Of a DNA stretch of 36,952 nucleotides, positions 27,848 to 36,475 are shown in pieces. Where the stretch lies: the NCBI GenBank assembly GCA_030840445.1, contig JAVEEN010000335.1:1-36952 (forward strand). The letters run 5' to 3'. The first letter of the stretch is position 1, and every line of letters starts with the position of its first letter. The DNA is from Pseudonocardiales bacterium. Its GTDB lineage: Bacteria > Actinomycetota > Actinomycetes > Mycobacteriales > Jatrophihabitantaceae. The notes beneath the pieces are model-generated. The model did not search any database. It saw only the letters and a list, made by a program, of their open reading frames with translations, and was not told the origin of the DNA. The position numbers were made by a program, and so were the translations under genes.

Positions 27848-28636
27848 TCAGCCGATGGCAGCGGCCAGCCGTCGAGATTGCACCGCGATCCGATGCGTGA
27901 CGACGCCTAGTGCCGTCAGGCTGAACACACCGACCACCGCGTAGCCGATGGTGGTGCCCACCGTGTCCCACGCGACGTGCAGGGCGACGGCCACAGCGAA
28001 GATCGCTACGAAGCCGGCGATCGAGCGCCCTGACCACCTCGCCTGTGCGGTGGCCCAGAGACCCGCGCACGTCAGTCCGGTCCAGGCCATGTGCCCAGCG
28101 GGACTGAGTACCCCGCGCAGCAGCAACACACCGTCCACGGCCTGGATGTTGCCGCGGCTCACGATCAAGACCACGAACGCATAACCCATGGTTTCGAGCG
28201 CCGCGAAACCTGCGCCGGATGCGACTCCGACGAGCAGACCGTCCGCGACCGATCGGTAGCGGCGCAACGCGAGCACGGCCAGCGGAACGATCAGCTTCGA
28301 CGCCTCTTCGGTGAGTGCGACGGCGACCATCGGCAGGGTGCCGAGCGTGACCAGGGTCTTGTATTCGAGCACACCGGCTACGACCGTGCCGAGCACGCCG
28401 CCCAGCACTGCGATGAGCAACAGCGTGCCTGCGTCGACCCCGTACTCCAGCCGACGTCCGTACACGAAGCTCACAAAACTTGCGGGAACCACCGCGGCAC
28501 CCAACAGGATCAACGACGGTACGTAGTTGGGATTGCCGGTATTGATAAGCGTACGGCGTTCGATCTCGAATAACACCACTCCAACCGCCAACACGACGAT
28601 CCATCCGAGACGGCGGGTGATTCCGGAACCGGCCAT
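27848..28636 (-). CDS. PrsW-family intramembrane metalloprotease
   Basis: 262 residues from the ATG at 28634-28636; an in-frame GTG lies 12 bases upstream. It has about seven or eight membrane segments. The PrsW signatures are present: TEEASK with Glu110 and Glu111, GFAALETMGYAF, the His in SPAGHMAWTG and the ALHVAWD motif near the end. This CPBP/PrsW-type arrangement suggests a functional glutamate protease in the membrane. In Bacillus PrsW cleaves an anti-sigma factor. The target here is unknown. It diverges from the large LuxR-type regulator. Confidence 0.88.
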   Translation of the reverse strand: MAGSGITRRLGWIVVLAVGVVLFEIERRTLINTGNPNYVPSLILLGAAVVPASFVSFVYGRRLEYGVDAGTLLLIAVLGGVLGTVVAGVLEYKTLVTLGTLPMVAVALTEEASKLIVPLAVLALRRYRSVADGLLVGVASGAGFAALETMGYAFVVLIVSRGNIQAVDGVLLLRGVLSPAGHMAWTGLTCAGLWATAQARWSGRSIAGFVAIFAVAVALHVAWDTVGTTIGYAVVGVFSLTALGVVTHRIAVQSRRLAAAIG

Positions 28637-28789
28637 GTGCGACACCACCCTGCTTCGCGTTACCTACACCGCACCTTCCTCCCCGGTAGCGCGATCCGGC
28701 AATGGGATCGCTGCGGGCTTAGGCGCGACTCCCGCCGGAGTAGTCTCGTCGCTGGACCTTAACGCGACTAGCAGAGGCCGATTCGCGAC
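28637..28789. promoter_or_regulatory. Divergent spacer between PrsW and LuxR-type genes with inverted repeat
   Basis: A 7-base inverted repeat, GCGATCC and GGATCGC, at 28689-28709 has a 7-base spacer, a layout suited to a dimeric regulator. The LuxR-type protein encoded next to it may bind here, but no evidence fixes this. Confidence 0.35.
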
Positions 28790-31072
28790 ATGAGCAAAGC
28801 TCAGATGTCCCCGGCACGGCTACCTTTGGTTGTCGGTCTGATGCCGACACAGTTCGTGGCTCCGCGAGTCCGACCACACACCCTCGAGCGCAGCGCCCAT
28901 GTCGAGCGCCTCAGTGATGCGACCGCTCCCGGCCAGGTCACCCTGCTCGTCGCCGGCGCCGGCTGGGGTAAATCGACACTCTTGGCTTTGTGGCATGCAC
29001 GCGATCCACGGCCGGACCGCTGCGGTTGGTTCTCCATCGATCCCGCGGACAATGAGCTGACCCGATTCTGGGCATGCATGCTCGCTGCGCTCGCAACGGT
29101 CGATCCAGGGCTTTCCAGCGCCGCCAGTCGACTTCTCGCCGCATTCGAACCGACCGTGCTCGACGACGTCGTGCCCGCCCTGCTGAACGAGCTGATGGGG
29201 ATGGACGAGCCGGTGACCCTGGTGCTCGACGACTACCAGGTGATCACCAACCGCGCGATCCAACAGAGCGTGCAGCTTTTCGTCGAGCACCTTCCGACGA
29301 TGTTGCGCCTGGTCATCGCGAGCCGGCGCAGGCCGGCATTGCCGGTCGCCAAGCTCCGTGCCCGCGGCTCACTCGTGGACCTCCGCATCGATGGCTTGCG
29401 GCTGTCGCGTGCGGAGGCTGCCGAGCTACTCCGGGCACAGAGCCACACCGAGTTGACTGACTCCGAAGTCGAGATTATCTACGATCGCACCGAGGGATGG
29501 GTGGCGGGACTGCACCTGGCCTCGTTGTCGATCGGTGCTGACCCGCACCCGCATGATCGCGTCAACAGCTTTGCCGACGGCGACCGTAGCATCGGGGAAT
29601 ACCTCGAGGACGAGGTTCTGAATCGTCAGCCCGCTGAGATTCGCAGCTTTCTTCAGCAGACGTCGATCCTGCACAGATTGAATCCGTCGGTATGTGATGC
29701 AGTCACCCGTCAGGCCAACTCGGCCGAACTGCTGGGACGCATCGAAGACGAGCAGCTCTTCCTGGTTCCGCAGCACCGTGAACGCTCGTCGTACCGCTAC
29801 CACCACTTGTTCGGCGACGTGCTGAACGCCGATCTGCACCACGCACATCCTGAGCTCGTGAGCGAACTGCATCACCGCGCCGCCGAGTGGCACAGTGCAA
29901 ACGGCGAGCCCCAGGAAGCGGTCCATCACGCGCTTGCCAGCCAGGACAGCGCAATGGCAGCCGAGCTGATCGCGACCCACAGTCTTCGGAGCTGCCTGCA
30001 CGGTGAGGTGGAGACCGTTCTCGGCTGGCTACATTCACTCGGCGTCGAGCGCTGCCAAGCAGATGTACGGCTGTGTCTGGCGCGCGCCATGGTTGCGTTC
30101 GCCGGCGGGCGGATCGCTGAAATGAGCCGTTGGGCCGGTCTGGCCGAGGCTGCCGTAGACCGTCCAGGCGTCTCCGTAGAGCTTGTCTCATCGACCCGGG
30201 CCCTGCTCGGATTGACCAAGTGGTCAGCCGCCTACTCCGACGGCGAGGTCACGCTGTCGTTGAAGATCGCTCAGGAAACGAACCGCCAGCGACACATTCC
30301 GGCGCCGTGGCGGGCGGGGACTCACACCGTACTCGGCTGGAGTCTTTACCGCAGCGGACAGTTCCGCGCTGCCCAGGAAATGCTCAGCAACGCCATAGTT
30401 CTCGCTGACGAGGACGGTGACGTACTCAATGCCATGATTTCCTACGGGATTCAATCCATCATCGCGGCCGCCAACGGCCTTCCACACGAGGCCGAAAGGC
30501 TCGCATCGCAATCGGAAAGCGTGAGCGCAAACAACGCTCTCGGCCAGCATTTCGACCGCTGGGGCGCCAGCTTCGCCCGAGGCTGGCTAGCCCTGACCCA
30601 ACAAGAAAACGCACGCGGCAGACAGCACATCGAGCATGCGTTGGAATACGTGCGACGCGGCCCCAGAAGCCTGGAAGTCGCCGAGATGTTGACCGCATTG
30701 TCGATGGCTGAGGAATCACTCGGCGACGCCGCCGCCTCGGCCCAGCATCTCATCGAGGCCCAACGAATCCTTGCCAACTGTCCAGACCCCGGATACCTGC
30801 TCGCCGACCCGCGCAAGGGATCGCCGAAACTGCAGGAGCCCAAGGCGGCCGAGCAATATCCTGGCTGGGCTTCCCTCACCGAGGCGGAGATGCTGATCTC
30901 CGGCCTCGTCTCGGAAGGGCTCACCAACCGCGCCATCGCGAGCAAGCTCTCCCTCTCCCAGCACACCATCGACTCCCATCTCAAGCACACGTTTACCAAG
31001 TTGGACATTCGGTCCCGCGTGCAGCTGACCCGGGTGGTCCTTGCCAACCTGCCGCGAACGAGGCACCCGTAA
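28790..31072 (+). CDS. MalT/LAL-type LuxR-family transcriptional regulator with ATPase domain
   Basis: A 760-residue large ATP-binding LuxR regulator. The P-loop is AGAGWGKST at residues 55-63 and the Walker B is VTLVLDDYQVI near residue 145. The segment EGWVAGLHLASLS is characteristic of MalT-like STAND proteins, followed by a winged-helix and a long alpha-helical TPR-like sensor region (about 340-680). The last 65 residues are a LuxR helix-turn-helix (LTEAEMLISGLVSEGLTNRA, LSLSQHTIDSHLKHTFTKLD). Such proteins bind ATP and a ligand, oligomerise and activate promoters. Target and signal are unknown; the divergent prsW gene is a candidate. Its 3' end abuts a decayed gene fragment on the other strand. 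Confidence 0.93.
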   Translation: MSKAQMSPARLPLVVGLMPTQFVAPRVRPHTLERSAHVERLSDATAPGQVTLLVAGAGWGKSTLLALWHARDPRPDRCGWFSIDPADNELTRFWACMLAALATVDPGLSSAASRLLAAFEPTVLDDVVPALLNELMGMDEPVTLVLDDYQVITNRAIQQSVQLFVEHLPTMLRLVIASRRRPALPVAKLRARGSLVDLRIDGLRLSRAEAAELLRAQSHTELTDSEVEIIYDRTEGWVAGLHLASLSIGADPHPHDRVNSFADGDRSIGEYLEDEVLNRQPAEIRSFLQQTSILHRLNPSVCDAVTRQANSAELLGRIEDEQLFLVPQHRERSSYRYHHLFGDVLNADLHHAHPELVSELHHRAAEWHSANGEPQEAVHHALASQDSAMAAELIATHSLRSCLHGEVETVLGWLHSLGVERCQADVRLCLARAMVAFAGGRIAEMSRWAGLAEAAVDRPGVSVELVSSTRALLGLTKWSAAYSDGEVTLSLKIAQETNRQRHIPAPWRAGTHTVLGWSLYRSGQFRAAQEMLSNAIVLADEDGDVLNAMISYGIQSIIAAANGLPHEAERLASQSESVSANNALGQHFDRWGASFARGWLALTQQENARGRQHIEHALEYVRRGPRSLEVAEMLTALSMAEESLGDAAASAQHLIEAQRILANCPDPGYLLADPRKGSPKLQEPKAAEQYPGWASLTEAEMLISGLVSEGLTNRAIASKLSLSQHTIDSHLKHTFTKLDIRSRVQLTRVVLANLPRTRHP

Positions 31073-31225
31073 TTTCTCCGCGTCACCGTCCGCACGCTTG
31101 CGACGCCAGCCGATCACCGATCGCCTTATCAGGCCCGGAAGGATCGGGAGCCAATAGCTAACCAGGCGGAAGATGACGATCGCCGCGATCGCTGGACCTG
31201 TAGGCACGCCGAGGCCGTGCTCGCA
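31073..31225 (-). pseudogene. Fragment of a UPF0104/lysylphosphatidylglycerol synthetase-like membrane protein (C-terminal end)
   Basis: The minus-strand translation EHGLGVPTGPAIAAIVIFRL followed by VSYWLPILPGLIRRSVIGWR recalls the last membrane helix and tail of UPF0104 (flippase-like) proteins. A stop codon lies just upstream of this stretch and no start or remaining helices are present. Downstream the frame runs without a stop into the antisense of the LuxR-type gene. Both facts indicate a broken remnant, not a gene. Confidence 0.6.
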
Positions 31226-31509
31226 CGATGCTCGCCATCATGCGCGCCGGAGGCGTGCCCGACCAGCTGATCGCCGTCGTAAACGGGTTCACGCTCGACG
31301 AAACACCCGACCTCCCGCCGACTAATAGCGAAGCACCCCCGCCAGGTGAGCCGAACATGGTGCGCGACTACATCGCCGTGCTTCCGCGCAACCGTTTCCC
31401 AAACCTCGTCGACCTAGCCGATTACTTCACCAACGGTGACGCAGACGAGCGCTTCGAGCTCCTGCTTGACCTCTTCGTCGACGGACTGGCCAAGCGCGCG
31501 AGGGCCTAG
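31202..31509 (+). pseudogene. TetR-family regulator remnant (C-terminal ligand domain only)
   Basis: The frame from 31228 encodes MLAIMRAGGVPDQLIAVVNG and, later, GDADERFELLLDLFVDGLAKR, matching the end of the C-terminal domain of TetR-family repressors. There is no helix-turn-helix, and no ribosome site before the ATG. Just upstream, another frame reads RHAEAVLA (31202-31225), which would continue the same domain if a frameshift were allowed, so the gene seems both truncated and shifted. It overlaps the UPF0104 fragment on the other strand. Confidence 0.6.
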
Positions 31510-31670
31510 CGACCCGGCCCGCGCCCGTCACCTGATTACGGGATTCCATGCGCTCCGGAGCGACGTAGGCTTCGACCGGCAAGTCCACTTGAGCGAGGTG
31601 GCCGGGGCGCAGCGCTGTTGACCCGGTGCCTGCGGTTGCCCCGCGTTCGCACCCGGGCTCGGAGGCATCC
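31510..31670. other. Spacer before the phosphoribosyltransferase-esterase gene
   Basis: These 161 bases carry no recognisable gene. The sequence must contain the promoter of the next gene. I see no DosR-type box and no strong -35/-10 pair. A single CTTGAGC stretch near 31586 resembles half of an HspR-type HAIR site but has no inverted partner. Confidence 0.3.
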
Positions 31671-33680
31671 ATGCGCGAGCGCCTTTTCCAGAACCGACGG
31701 GACGCCGGTCGTGTGCTGGCCCGTCTGCTCGATGATTACCGCAATCAGCCGGACGTGATTGTGCTGGGGCTGCCGCGTGGCGGTGTGCCGGTGGCGTACG
31801 AGATCGCCACAGCGCTCGGTGCTCCACTCGATGTGTTTCTCGTTCGCAAGCTCGGCGTACCTGGCCGGGAAGAGCTGGCGATGGGCGCGATCGCGAGCGG
31901 CGGGGCAGTCGTGGTCAACGAGGACGTCGTGCGCGGCTTGGACATCGGTCCAGAGGTGATCCAACGGGTTGCTGAACAGGAGGCGCGAGAACTGCTGCGC
32001 CGTGAACGCACCTACCGGGACGGTCTGCCTCGGCTGGACCTTCGTGGCAAGACGATTATCGTGGTCGATGACGGACTGGCGACCGGAGCCAGCATGCGCG
32101 CTGCCATCCAGGCGCTGCGCCGGTATCGGCCGGGTCGGATGGTCGTCGCCGTCCCGGCCGCGCCGGAGTCGACGTGCCACGAGCTGGCAGAAATGGTGGA
32201 TGACGTCATCTGCGCGACGACGCCGTCGCCGTTTTTCGCGGTCGGCGCCTCCTACTGGGACTTCAACCAGACCACCGACGAAGAGGTCCGTGACCTGCTG
32301 CACGCCGCCCAATCCACAATCGCTGCCGCGACACAGGCCGCGCCGACCGAAGGCCAGGCGATCCGGGCGGAGGCGTTGCCAGTGAGCGAAGGTACGCCTT
32401 CTTCCGGGGATCTGTTCGACCTGGTCGGCGATGCGCACTACGTCCTGATTGGAGAGGCCTCGCACGGCACGCACGAGTTCTACCGGGCACGGGCGGTGAT
32501 GACCCGTCACCTCATAGCGGAAAAGGGCTTCGTTGCAGTCGCGGTCGAGGGCGACTGGCCCGACGCCTACCGGGTGAACCGGTACGTCCGCGACCGCAGT
32601 GACGATATGGCCGGGGAGGAGTCGCTGCGTGGATTCGAACGCTTCCCGACCTGGATGTGGCGCAACACCGTCGTACTCGACTTCGTCGGATGGCTGCGGG
32701 AACACAACGACCACGTCAGCGGCGATGAGGCTTCCAAGGTGGGCTTCTATGGATTGGACGTGTACAGCCTGTACCGCTCAATGGAGGAGGTCATCAACTA
32801 CCTGGAGGCGATCGACCCGCAGGCCGCAGCGAGAGCTCGTGAGCGGTACTCCTGCTTCGATCAGTACGCCGGTGATGACGGGCAGTCCTACGGCTACGCC
32901 GCCGCATTCGGCGCCGGGGAGACCTGCGAGCAGCAGATCGTCGACCAGTTGGCAGAACTGCAACGAAACGGCCTGCACTACGCCAGACATCACGGGCTGC
33001 TGGCCGAGGACGACCAGTTCTACGCGGAACAGAATGCCCGGGTGGTGAAGGGCGCCGCCGAGTACTACCGAGCGATGTTCGGAGGCCGGGTGTCGTCCTG
33101 GAATCTGCGCGATCGGCACATGGCCGACACCCTCGACGCGCTCAGCGAGCACCTCCGGAACCAGCGTCAGGAGCCGCCGAAGATGGTGGTATGGGAACAC
33201 AATTCTCATCTGGGCGATGCCCGGGCGACCGAGGCCGGCATGCGAGGAGAGTTGAACGTCGGCCAGTTGGTCCGCGAGCGGCATCCGGGTGACTGCCGGT
33301 CGATCGGGTTCACCACGTACACCGGGACGGTCACTGCGGCAGATGATTGGGGCGCGCCGGCCCAACGCAAGAGGGTGCGGCCCGCGCTGGCAGACAGTGT
33401 TGAGGACCTGTTTCACAACACCGGAGAGAAGGCCTTCCTACTGTCCTTCGCCACGTCGCCTGATTCCGCCGAGGTGCTCAGCTCGGCGCGGCTGGAAAGG
33501 GCCATCGGCGTCATCTATCGGCCGCAGACCGAGCGCCGAAGCCACTACTTCCGGGCCAGGGTCTCCGGCCAGTTTGACGCCGTCATACACCTCGACGAAA
33601 CGCGCGCCCTGGAGCCGCTGGAGCGGAGCGCCGGCTGGGATCAGGACGAACCACCGGAAACCTACCCGTTCGCCGTGTGA
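31671..33680 (+). CDS. Phosphoribosyltransferase domain fused to erythromycin-esterase-like domain
   Basis: A 669-residue fusion from the ATG at 31671, preceded by GGAGG. Residues 1-215 are a type I phosphoribosyltransferase fold with PRPP motif [11 protein letters not shown] (131-141). Residues 240-660 are an erythromycin-esterase-like domain: [10 protein letters not shown] (Glu262, His265, His268), VEGDWPDAY (Glu293) and WEHNSHLGD (His510, His513) cover the residues known to matter in EreA/EreB. The same architecture and size occur in Mycobacterium tuberculosis Rv2030c, a DosR-regulated dormancy protein next to hspX. Its reaction is unknown, and macrolide resistance should not be assumed. 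The next gene, an alpha/beta hydrolase, lies 50 bases downstream and is probably co-transcribed. Confidence 0.92.
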   Translation: MRERLFQNRRDAGRVLARLLDDYRNQPDVIVLGLPRGGVPVAYEIATALGAPLDVFLVRKLGVPGREELAMGAIASGGAVVVNEDVVRGLDIGPEVIQRVAEQEARELLRRERTYRDGLPRLDLRGKTIIVVDDGLATGASMRAAIQALRRYRPGRMVVAVPAAPESTCHELAEMVDDVICATTPSPFFAVGASYWDFNQTTDEEVRDLLHAAQSTIAAATQAAPTEGQAIRAEALPVSEGTPSSGDLFDLVGDAHYVLIGEASHGTHEFYRARAVMTRHLIAEKGFVAVAVEGDWPDAYRVNRYVRDRSDDMAGEESLRGFERFPTWMWRNTVVLDFVGWLREHNDHVSGDEASKVGFYGLDVYSLYRSMEEVINYLEAIDPQAAARARERYSCFDQYAGDDGQSYGYAAAFGAGETCEQQIVDQLAELQRNGLHYARHHGLLAEDDQFYAEQNARVVKGAAEYYRAMFGGRVSSWNLRDRHMADTLDALSEHLRNQRQEPPKMVVWEHNSHLGDARATEAGMRGELNVGQLVRERHPGDCRSIGFTTYTGTVTAADDWGAPAQRKRVRPALADSVEDLFHNTGEKAFLLSFATSPDSAEVLSSARLERAIGVIYRPQTERRSHYFRARVSGQFDAVIHLDETRALEPLERSAGWDQDEPPETYPFAV

Positions 33681-33730
33681 CCGCATCCCCGATCGAGCGG
33701 ATGCGACGGCGCTAGCCCTAGGAGGCCGAC

Positions 33731-34438
33731 GTGAAAGCGGTTCAGGAGCTTCGACCGATCCCAGCCGGTCCGGTGTCGCTCGAAGCAGACATCACCGTGC
33801 CTGAGACGTCACCCGGCATCGTGCTGTTCGCACACGGCAGCGGCAGCAGCCGGCTCAGCCCGCGCAATCGCGCCGTCGCCCATCAGTTGCACACTGCCGA
33901 ATTGGGCACCGTCCTGGTCGACCTGCTCACCCAAAACGAGGCACGGCGAGACGCGGTCACGGCCGAATTCCGTTTCAACATAGGACTTCTCGCCGATCGG
34001 CTGACCGCGATCACGGACTGGCTGGCTGAGCATGACACCACCTCGGGGCGAGGCATCGGCCTGTTCGGCGCCAGTACCGGCGCGGCCGCAGCACTGTTCA
34101 CCGCCGCTGCCCGGCCGGTATGGGTGCAGGCGGTTGTGTCGCGAGGCGGCCGCCCGGATCTCGCCGGCGACGTACTGCGCCTGGTACACCAGCCCACCCT
34201 GCTCATCGTCGGCGAGCGGGACCACGATGTCCTTGACTTCAACAACCTTGCGATGGCCAAACTGGGTGGCCCAAGTCGGCTGGAGATCGTTCCCCGGGCG
34301 ACGCACCTGTTCGAAGAACCGGGCGCACTCGACCTAGTCGCGAAGCTGGCCACCGACTGGTTCGTCCAGCACCTCAAGCCGTTGCCCCGCCCTGAGCACC
34401 AGCCAGGCTCGACTAACGACAAGCCCACCGCAAGGTGA
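33731..34438 (+). CDS. Alpha/beta hydrolase, dienelactone-hydrolase-like
   Basis: A 235-residue alpha/beta hydrolase starting at GTG 33731 with a strong AGGAGG site. The fold is recognisable from VLFAHGSGSSRLSPRN (oxyanion region), the nucleophile elbow GASTG, the acid in GERDHDV and the histidine in RATHLFEEPG. Such proteins often accompany the phosphoribosyltransferase-erythromycin-esterase proteins of Actinomycetota, sometimes fused to them, so a shared function is likely. The C-terminal tail (PRPEHQPGSTNDKPTAR) is poorly conserved-looking. Substrate unknown. Confidence 0.88.
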   Translation: MKAVQELRPIPAGPVSLEADITVPETSPGIVLFAHGSGSSRLSPRNRAVAHQLHTAELGTVLVDLLTQNEARRDAVTAEFRFNIGLLADRLTAITDWLAEHDTTSGRGIGLFGASTGAAAALFTAAARPVWVQAVVSRGGRPDLAGDVLRLVHQPTLLIVGERDHDVLDFNNLAMAKLGGPSRLEIVPRATHLFEEPGALDLVAKLATDWFVQHLKPLPRPEHQPGSTNDKPTAR

Positions 34439-34509
34439 ACGTGTCCATCGCGCACAGCATCGCGTGATTCCCAGACCCGCATTGAAGCGACAGTTGAAGG
34501 GATAAGGAC

Positions 34510-34860
34510 ATGGCAACGAAGTTGAACCGCACCGGGTACCAGCACGCACAGGAGCTCATCGTGCAACACCTCACCGTCATCGATGAGCGGGACGCATGGA
34601 GTGAACACCAACCGTCAGCCGAGGAGGAAAACAACTACCTGAAAGAGCACGGCTTCGGCGAGTACGCCAAGTGGTTCCTGGGCGAAGACGACGAAGCGAA
34701 CGAAGAAACCAAAGGCAGGTACAAGTTCCCGTACGGCGACTTCGAGCGGGTGCACCGGTGCGCCGTGCTGTCAGCGGAATCGCGCGCCGGACAGTACAAG
34801 CACATCGACATCGAGAACGCCGCCGCGCACCTGCACGGAATGCTCGAGGCTCTCAAGTAG
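34510..34860 (+). CDS. Conserved hypothetical protein, small and acidic
   Basis: A 116-residue soluble protein with no membrane segment. Characteristic stretches are DERDAWSEHQPSAEEENNYL, HGFGEYAKWFLG and YKFPYGDFERVHRCAVLSAE, then QYKHIDIENAAAHLHGML. I recall a conserved but functionally unassigned actinobacterial family with this pattern, usually near stress genes, but cannot name it. An AAGGGATAAGG stretch precedes the ATG at a suitable distance. It lies 71 bases after the hydrolase, on the same strand, with the site-2 protease pseudogene following. One cysteine and five histidines are present, without an obvious metal motif. Confidence 0.8.
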   Translation: MATKLNRTGYQHAQELIVQHLTVIDERDAWSEHQPSAEEENNYLKEHGFGEYAKWFLGEDDEANEETKGRYKFPYGDFERVHRCAVLSAESRAGQYKHIDIENAAAHLHGMLEALK

Positions 34861-34919
34861 CCCGCGGGTCATCGGCGGACACGCGCCGCCGCGGCATCAG
34901 AACGGGTCGGGAGGATTCG

Positions 34920-35518
34920 ATGAGGTCGTCCGTGCCTCTTGGTCGGATCGCCGGTGTGCGATTCGATGTCAACCAAAGCGTGCTCGTGTTCGTGGCGATC
35001 CTGATTGTCGAACTCCCGTACGGCCGGTTCCCGCTCGTGCTGCCCGGCAGAAGTACCGGTGCATATCTTGTCGCCGCTGCGATCGCAACCGTGCTGTCCC
35101 TCGCCTCGGTGCTCGCGCATGCGGTCCTGGCCCGCCGCAACGGCATACGGGTCGAGAGCATCACCCTGTGGCTGCTAGGCGGCGTCGCCCAGCTCAGGGG
35201 CGAGCCCCGTTCACCCGGTGCCGGCCTGCGGATCGCGGCAGCGGGACCGCTGACCGGCCTCGCCCTTGGCGTCGTCTTCGGTGCCGGCGCGTCGGGGCTC
35301 TTGCTAGCCGGCGCCCACGGGCTGCCCGTTGCCGTTTTCGCCTACCTGGTGGGGATAAACGTGATCCTGGTGATCTTCAACCTGGTACCGGCCGCGCCGC
35401 TCGACGGAGGAAGAGTGCTGCGCGCCGTGCTGTGGTAGGAATCGTCACCGCCGGCGACGTCGGCCGCGCGCTGCAAGTGGCGGGTCTCAGAAGCCCCGGC
35501 TATCCATTCGCGGCGTAA
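34920..35518 (+). pseudogene. Site-2 protease (M50) family gene, decayed: HExxH lost, CBS region deleted
   Basis: From ATG 34920 (GGGAGGA before it) 172 residues are encoded, ending at the stop 35436-35438. The body matches M50 site-2 proteases with CBS domains (Rip3-like): SITLWLLGGVAQLRGEPRSP, and the second motif LVPAAPLDGGRVLRA. The catalytic helix normally reads HELAHAxxARRNG; here it is SVLAHAVLARRNG, so the first His and the Glu are gone. Immediately after the DGGR motif the frame stops, while another frame (35432-35518) encodes VVGIVTAGDVGRALQVAGLR, the usual end of the CBS part. An out-of-frame internal deletion of about 200 codons explains both. The product, if made, would be an inactive membrane protein. 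Confidence 0.75.
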
Positions 35519-35525
35519 GCGACAC

Positions 35526-35852
35526 CTACTGCGCCTCGTCCGCGTGCTGGCTGGCGACTTGGGCCTCGAGAGTGGTTACTCGGGCTTCAAGTTCGAGGAC
35601 TCGGCGTATCCCGGCGAGGGTGAGGCCTTCGCCGATCAGGATGCAAATCTCGGCGACCTGGTCGATCTGGTCACGGCTGTAGCGGCGCTGACCGCCCTCA
35701 GATCGGGCAGGACGAACCACGGCTTCCCGATCGAGGCGGCGAAGAAAAGCCTGCTGCACGGCCAGCATGTCCGCGACCTGGCCGATGGTGAAAACCGGCG
35801 CAGTCTTCTCGTCGATCGACAGCTTCACCGGCTCAACGCCCGGAACTCTCAT
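35526..35852 (-). CDS. MerR-family regulator, HspR-like
   Basis: A 108-residue regulator. The HTH reads FTIGQVADMLAVQQAFLRRL, then EGGQRRYSRDQIDQVAEICI and GEGLTLAGIRRVLELE, the pattern of HspR-type MerR proteins, ending in a short coiled coil (ARVTTLEAQVASQ). HspR represses dnaK and clpB operons through HAIR sites. The dnaK operon of this window lacks an hspR gene, so this protein could fill that role or control the neighbouring hsp20 and doxX genes. No perfect HAIR element is visible. The start has only a weak ribosome site. It is convergent with the protease pseudogene, seven bases away. Confidence 0.85.
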   Translation of the reverse strand: MRVPGVEPVKLSIDEKTAPVFTIGQVADMLAVQQAFLRRLDREAVVRPARSEGGQRRYSRDQIDQVAEICILIGEGLTLAGIRRVLELEARVTTLEAQVASQHADEAQ

Positions 35853-35932
35853 CAGTTGTCACTCGGTTTCCGGATGGCTGGTGCCGCGGCTCGGGAATGA
35901 CCCCGCCACGGCACCAGCAGCGTTGGTGTGGA

Positions 35933-36475
35933 TCATGCAGCTACCGGCGTAGGTGGCTGGTGCGAGCGGTGGTCCTCGCGCGGCTGTGACTGCGCAAGGC
36001 GCCGCCGGCTTCGTGCGATCAGAGGCAACGCGCCGAGCAGGCCGACTACCAGTGCGCCGATGCCGTAGGGCCACGACCAGGACAGCCCGAGCAGGTGATC
36101 CAGCGAGTAGCGACCCGCTCCGGTGAAGGCCAACCCGGTCGCGGCCACGGCGTAGAGGCCGGGCAGCTCATACCCACCGGCCGAGGCCCACAGACCATTC
36201 GCGGCGTGCACCGCCGCGGCAGCGATCATCGTCCCTATCACGATCGCGGCCCCGAGCGGGGTCAGCAGACCCAGCGCCAGCAACGCGCCGCCGGTGACCT
36301 CGGCCAGCCCTGCCAGGGCAGCCATCCGTCGGCCAGGACGATGCCCCACCGAGTCGAAAAAGTCGCCGGTCTGGGTGAGCCCCGGCCCGCCGAACCAGCC
36401 GAACAGCTTCTGGGCACCGTGCCCGACCAGCACCACGCCCAGCACAACACGGATGATCAGAAGTCCGACAGCCAT
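35933..36475 (-). CDS. DoxX-family membrane protein
   Basis: A 180-residue DoxX protein with four predicted membrane helices. The opening LLIIRVVLGVVLVGHGAQKLFGWFGGPG is diagnostic of the family, as is MAALAGLAEVTGGALLALGLL. A basic tail (RSRRRLAQSQPREDHRSHQP) follows the last helix. DoxX proteins are linked to thiol and oxidative stress in mycobacteria, where they form a membrane complex with SodA and a thiosulfate sulfurtransferase-like protein; here the partner is unknown. AAAGGAGGA precedes the ATG. It diverges from the second hsp20 gene and lies upstream of the HspR-like gene on the same strand. Confidence 0.92.
   Translation of the reverse strand: MAVGLLIIRVVLGVVLVGHGAQKLFGWFGGPGLTQTGDFFDSVGHRPGRRMAALAGLAEVTGGALLALGLLTPLGAAIVIGTMIAAAAVHAANGLWASAGGYELPGLYAVAATGLAFTGAGRYSLDHLLGLSWSWPYGIGALVVGLLGALPLIARSRRRLAQSQPREDHRSHQPPTPVAA

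Noticed and set aside
27693-28604. Upstream extension of the Hsp20 frame
   Set aside because: The extension overlaps prsW in another frame on the same strand and is low-complexity Arg/Gly-rich; the ATG at 27692 has a perfect ribosome site.
31536-32714. Minus-strand open frame of 392 codons opposite the phosphoribosyltransferase-esterase gene
   Set aside because: The plus strand has complete catalytic motifs and a good ribosome site; the antisense frame has neither.
31671-33680. Annotation as a macrolide-resistance gene
   Set aside because: The esterase-like domain is fused to a phosphoribosyltransferase as in mycobacterial dormancy proteins; sequence alone does not support resistance.
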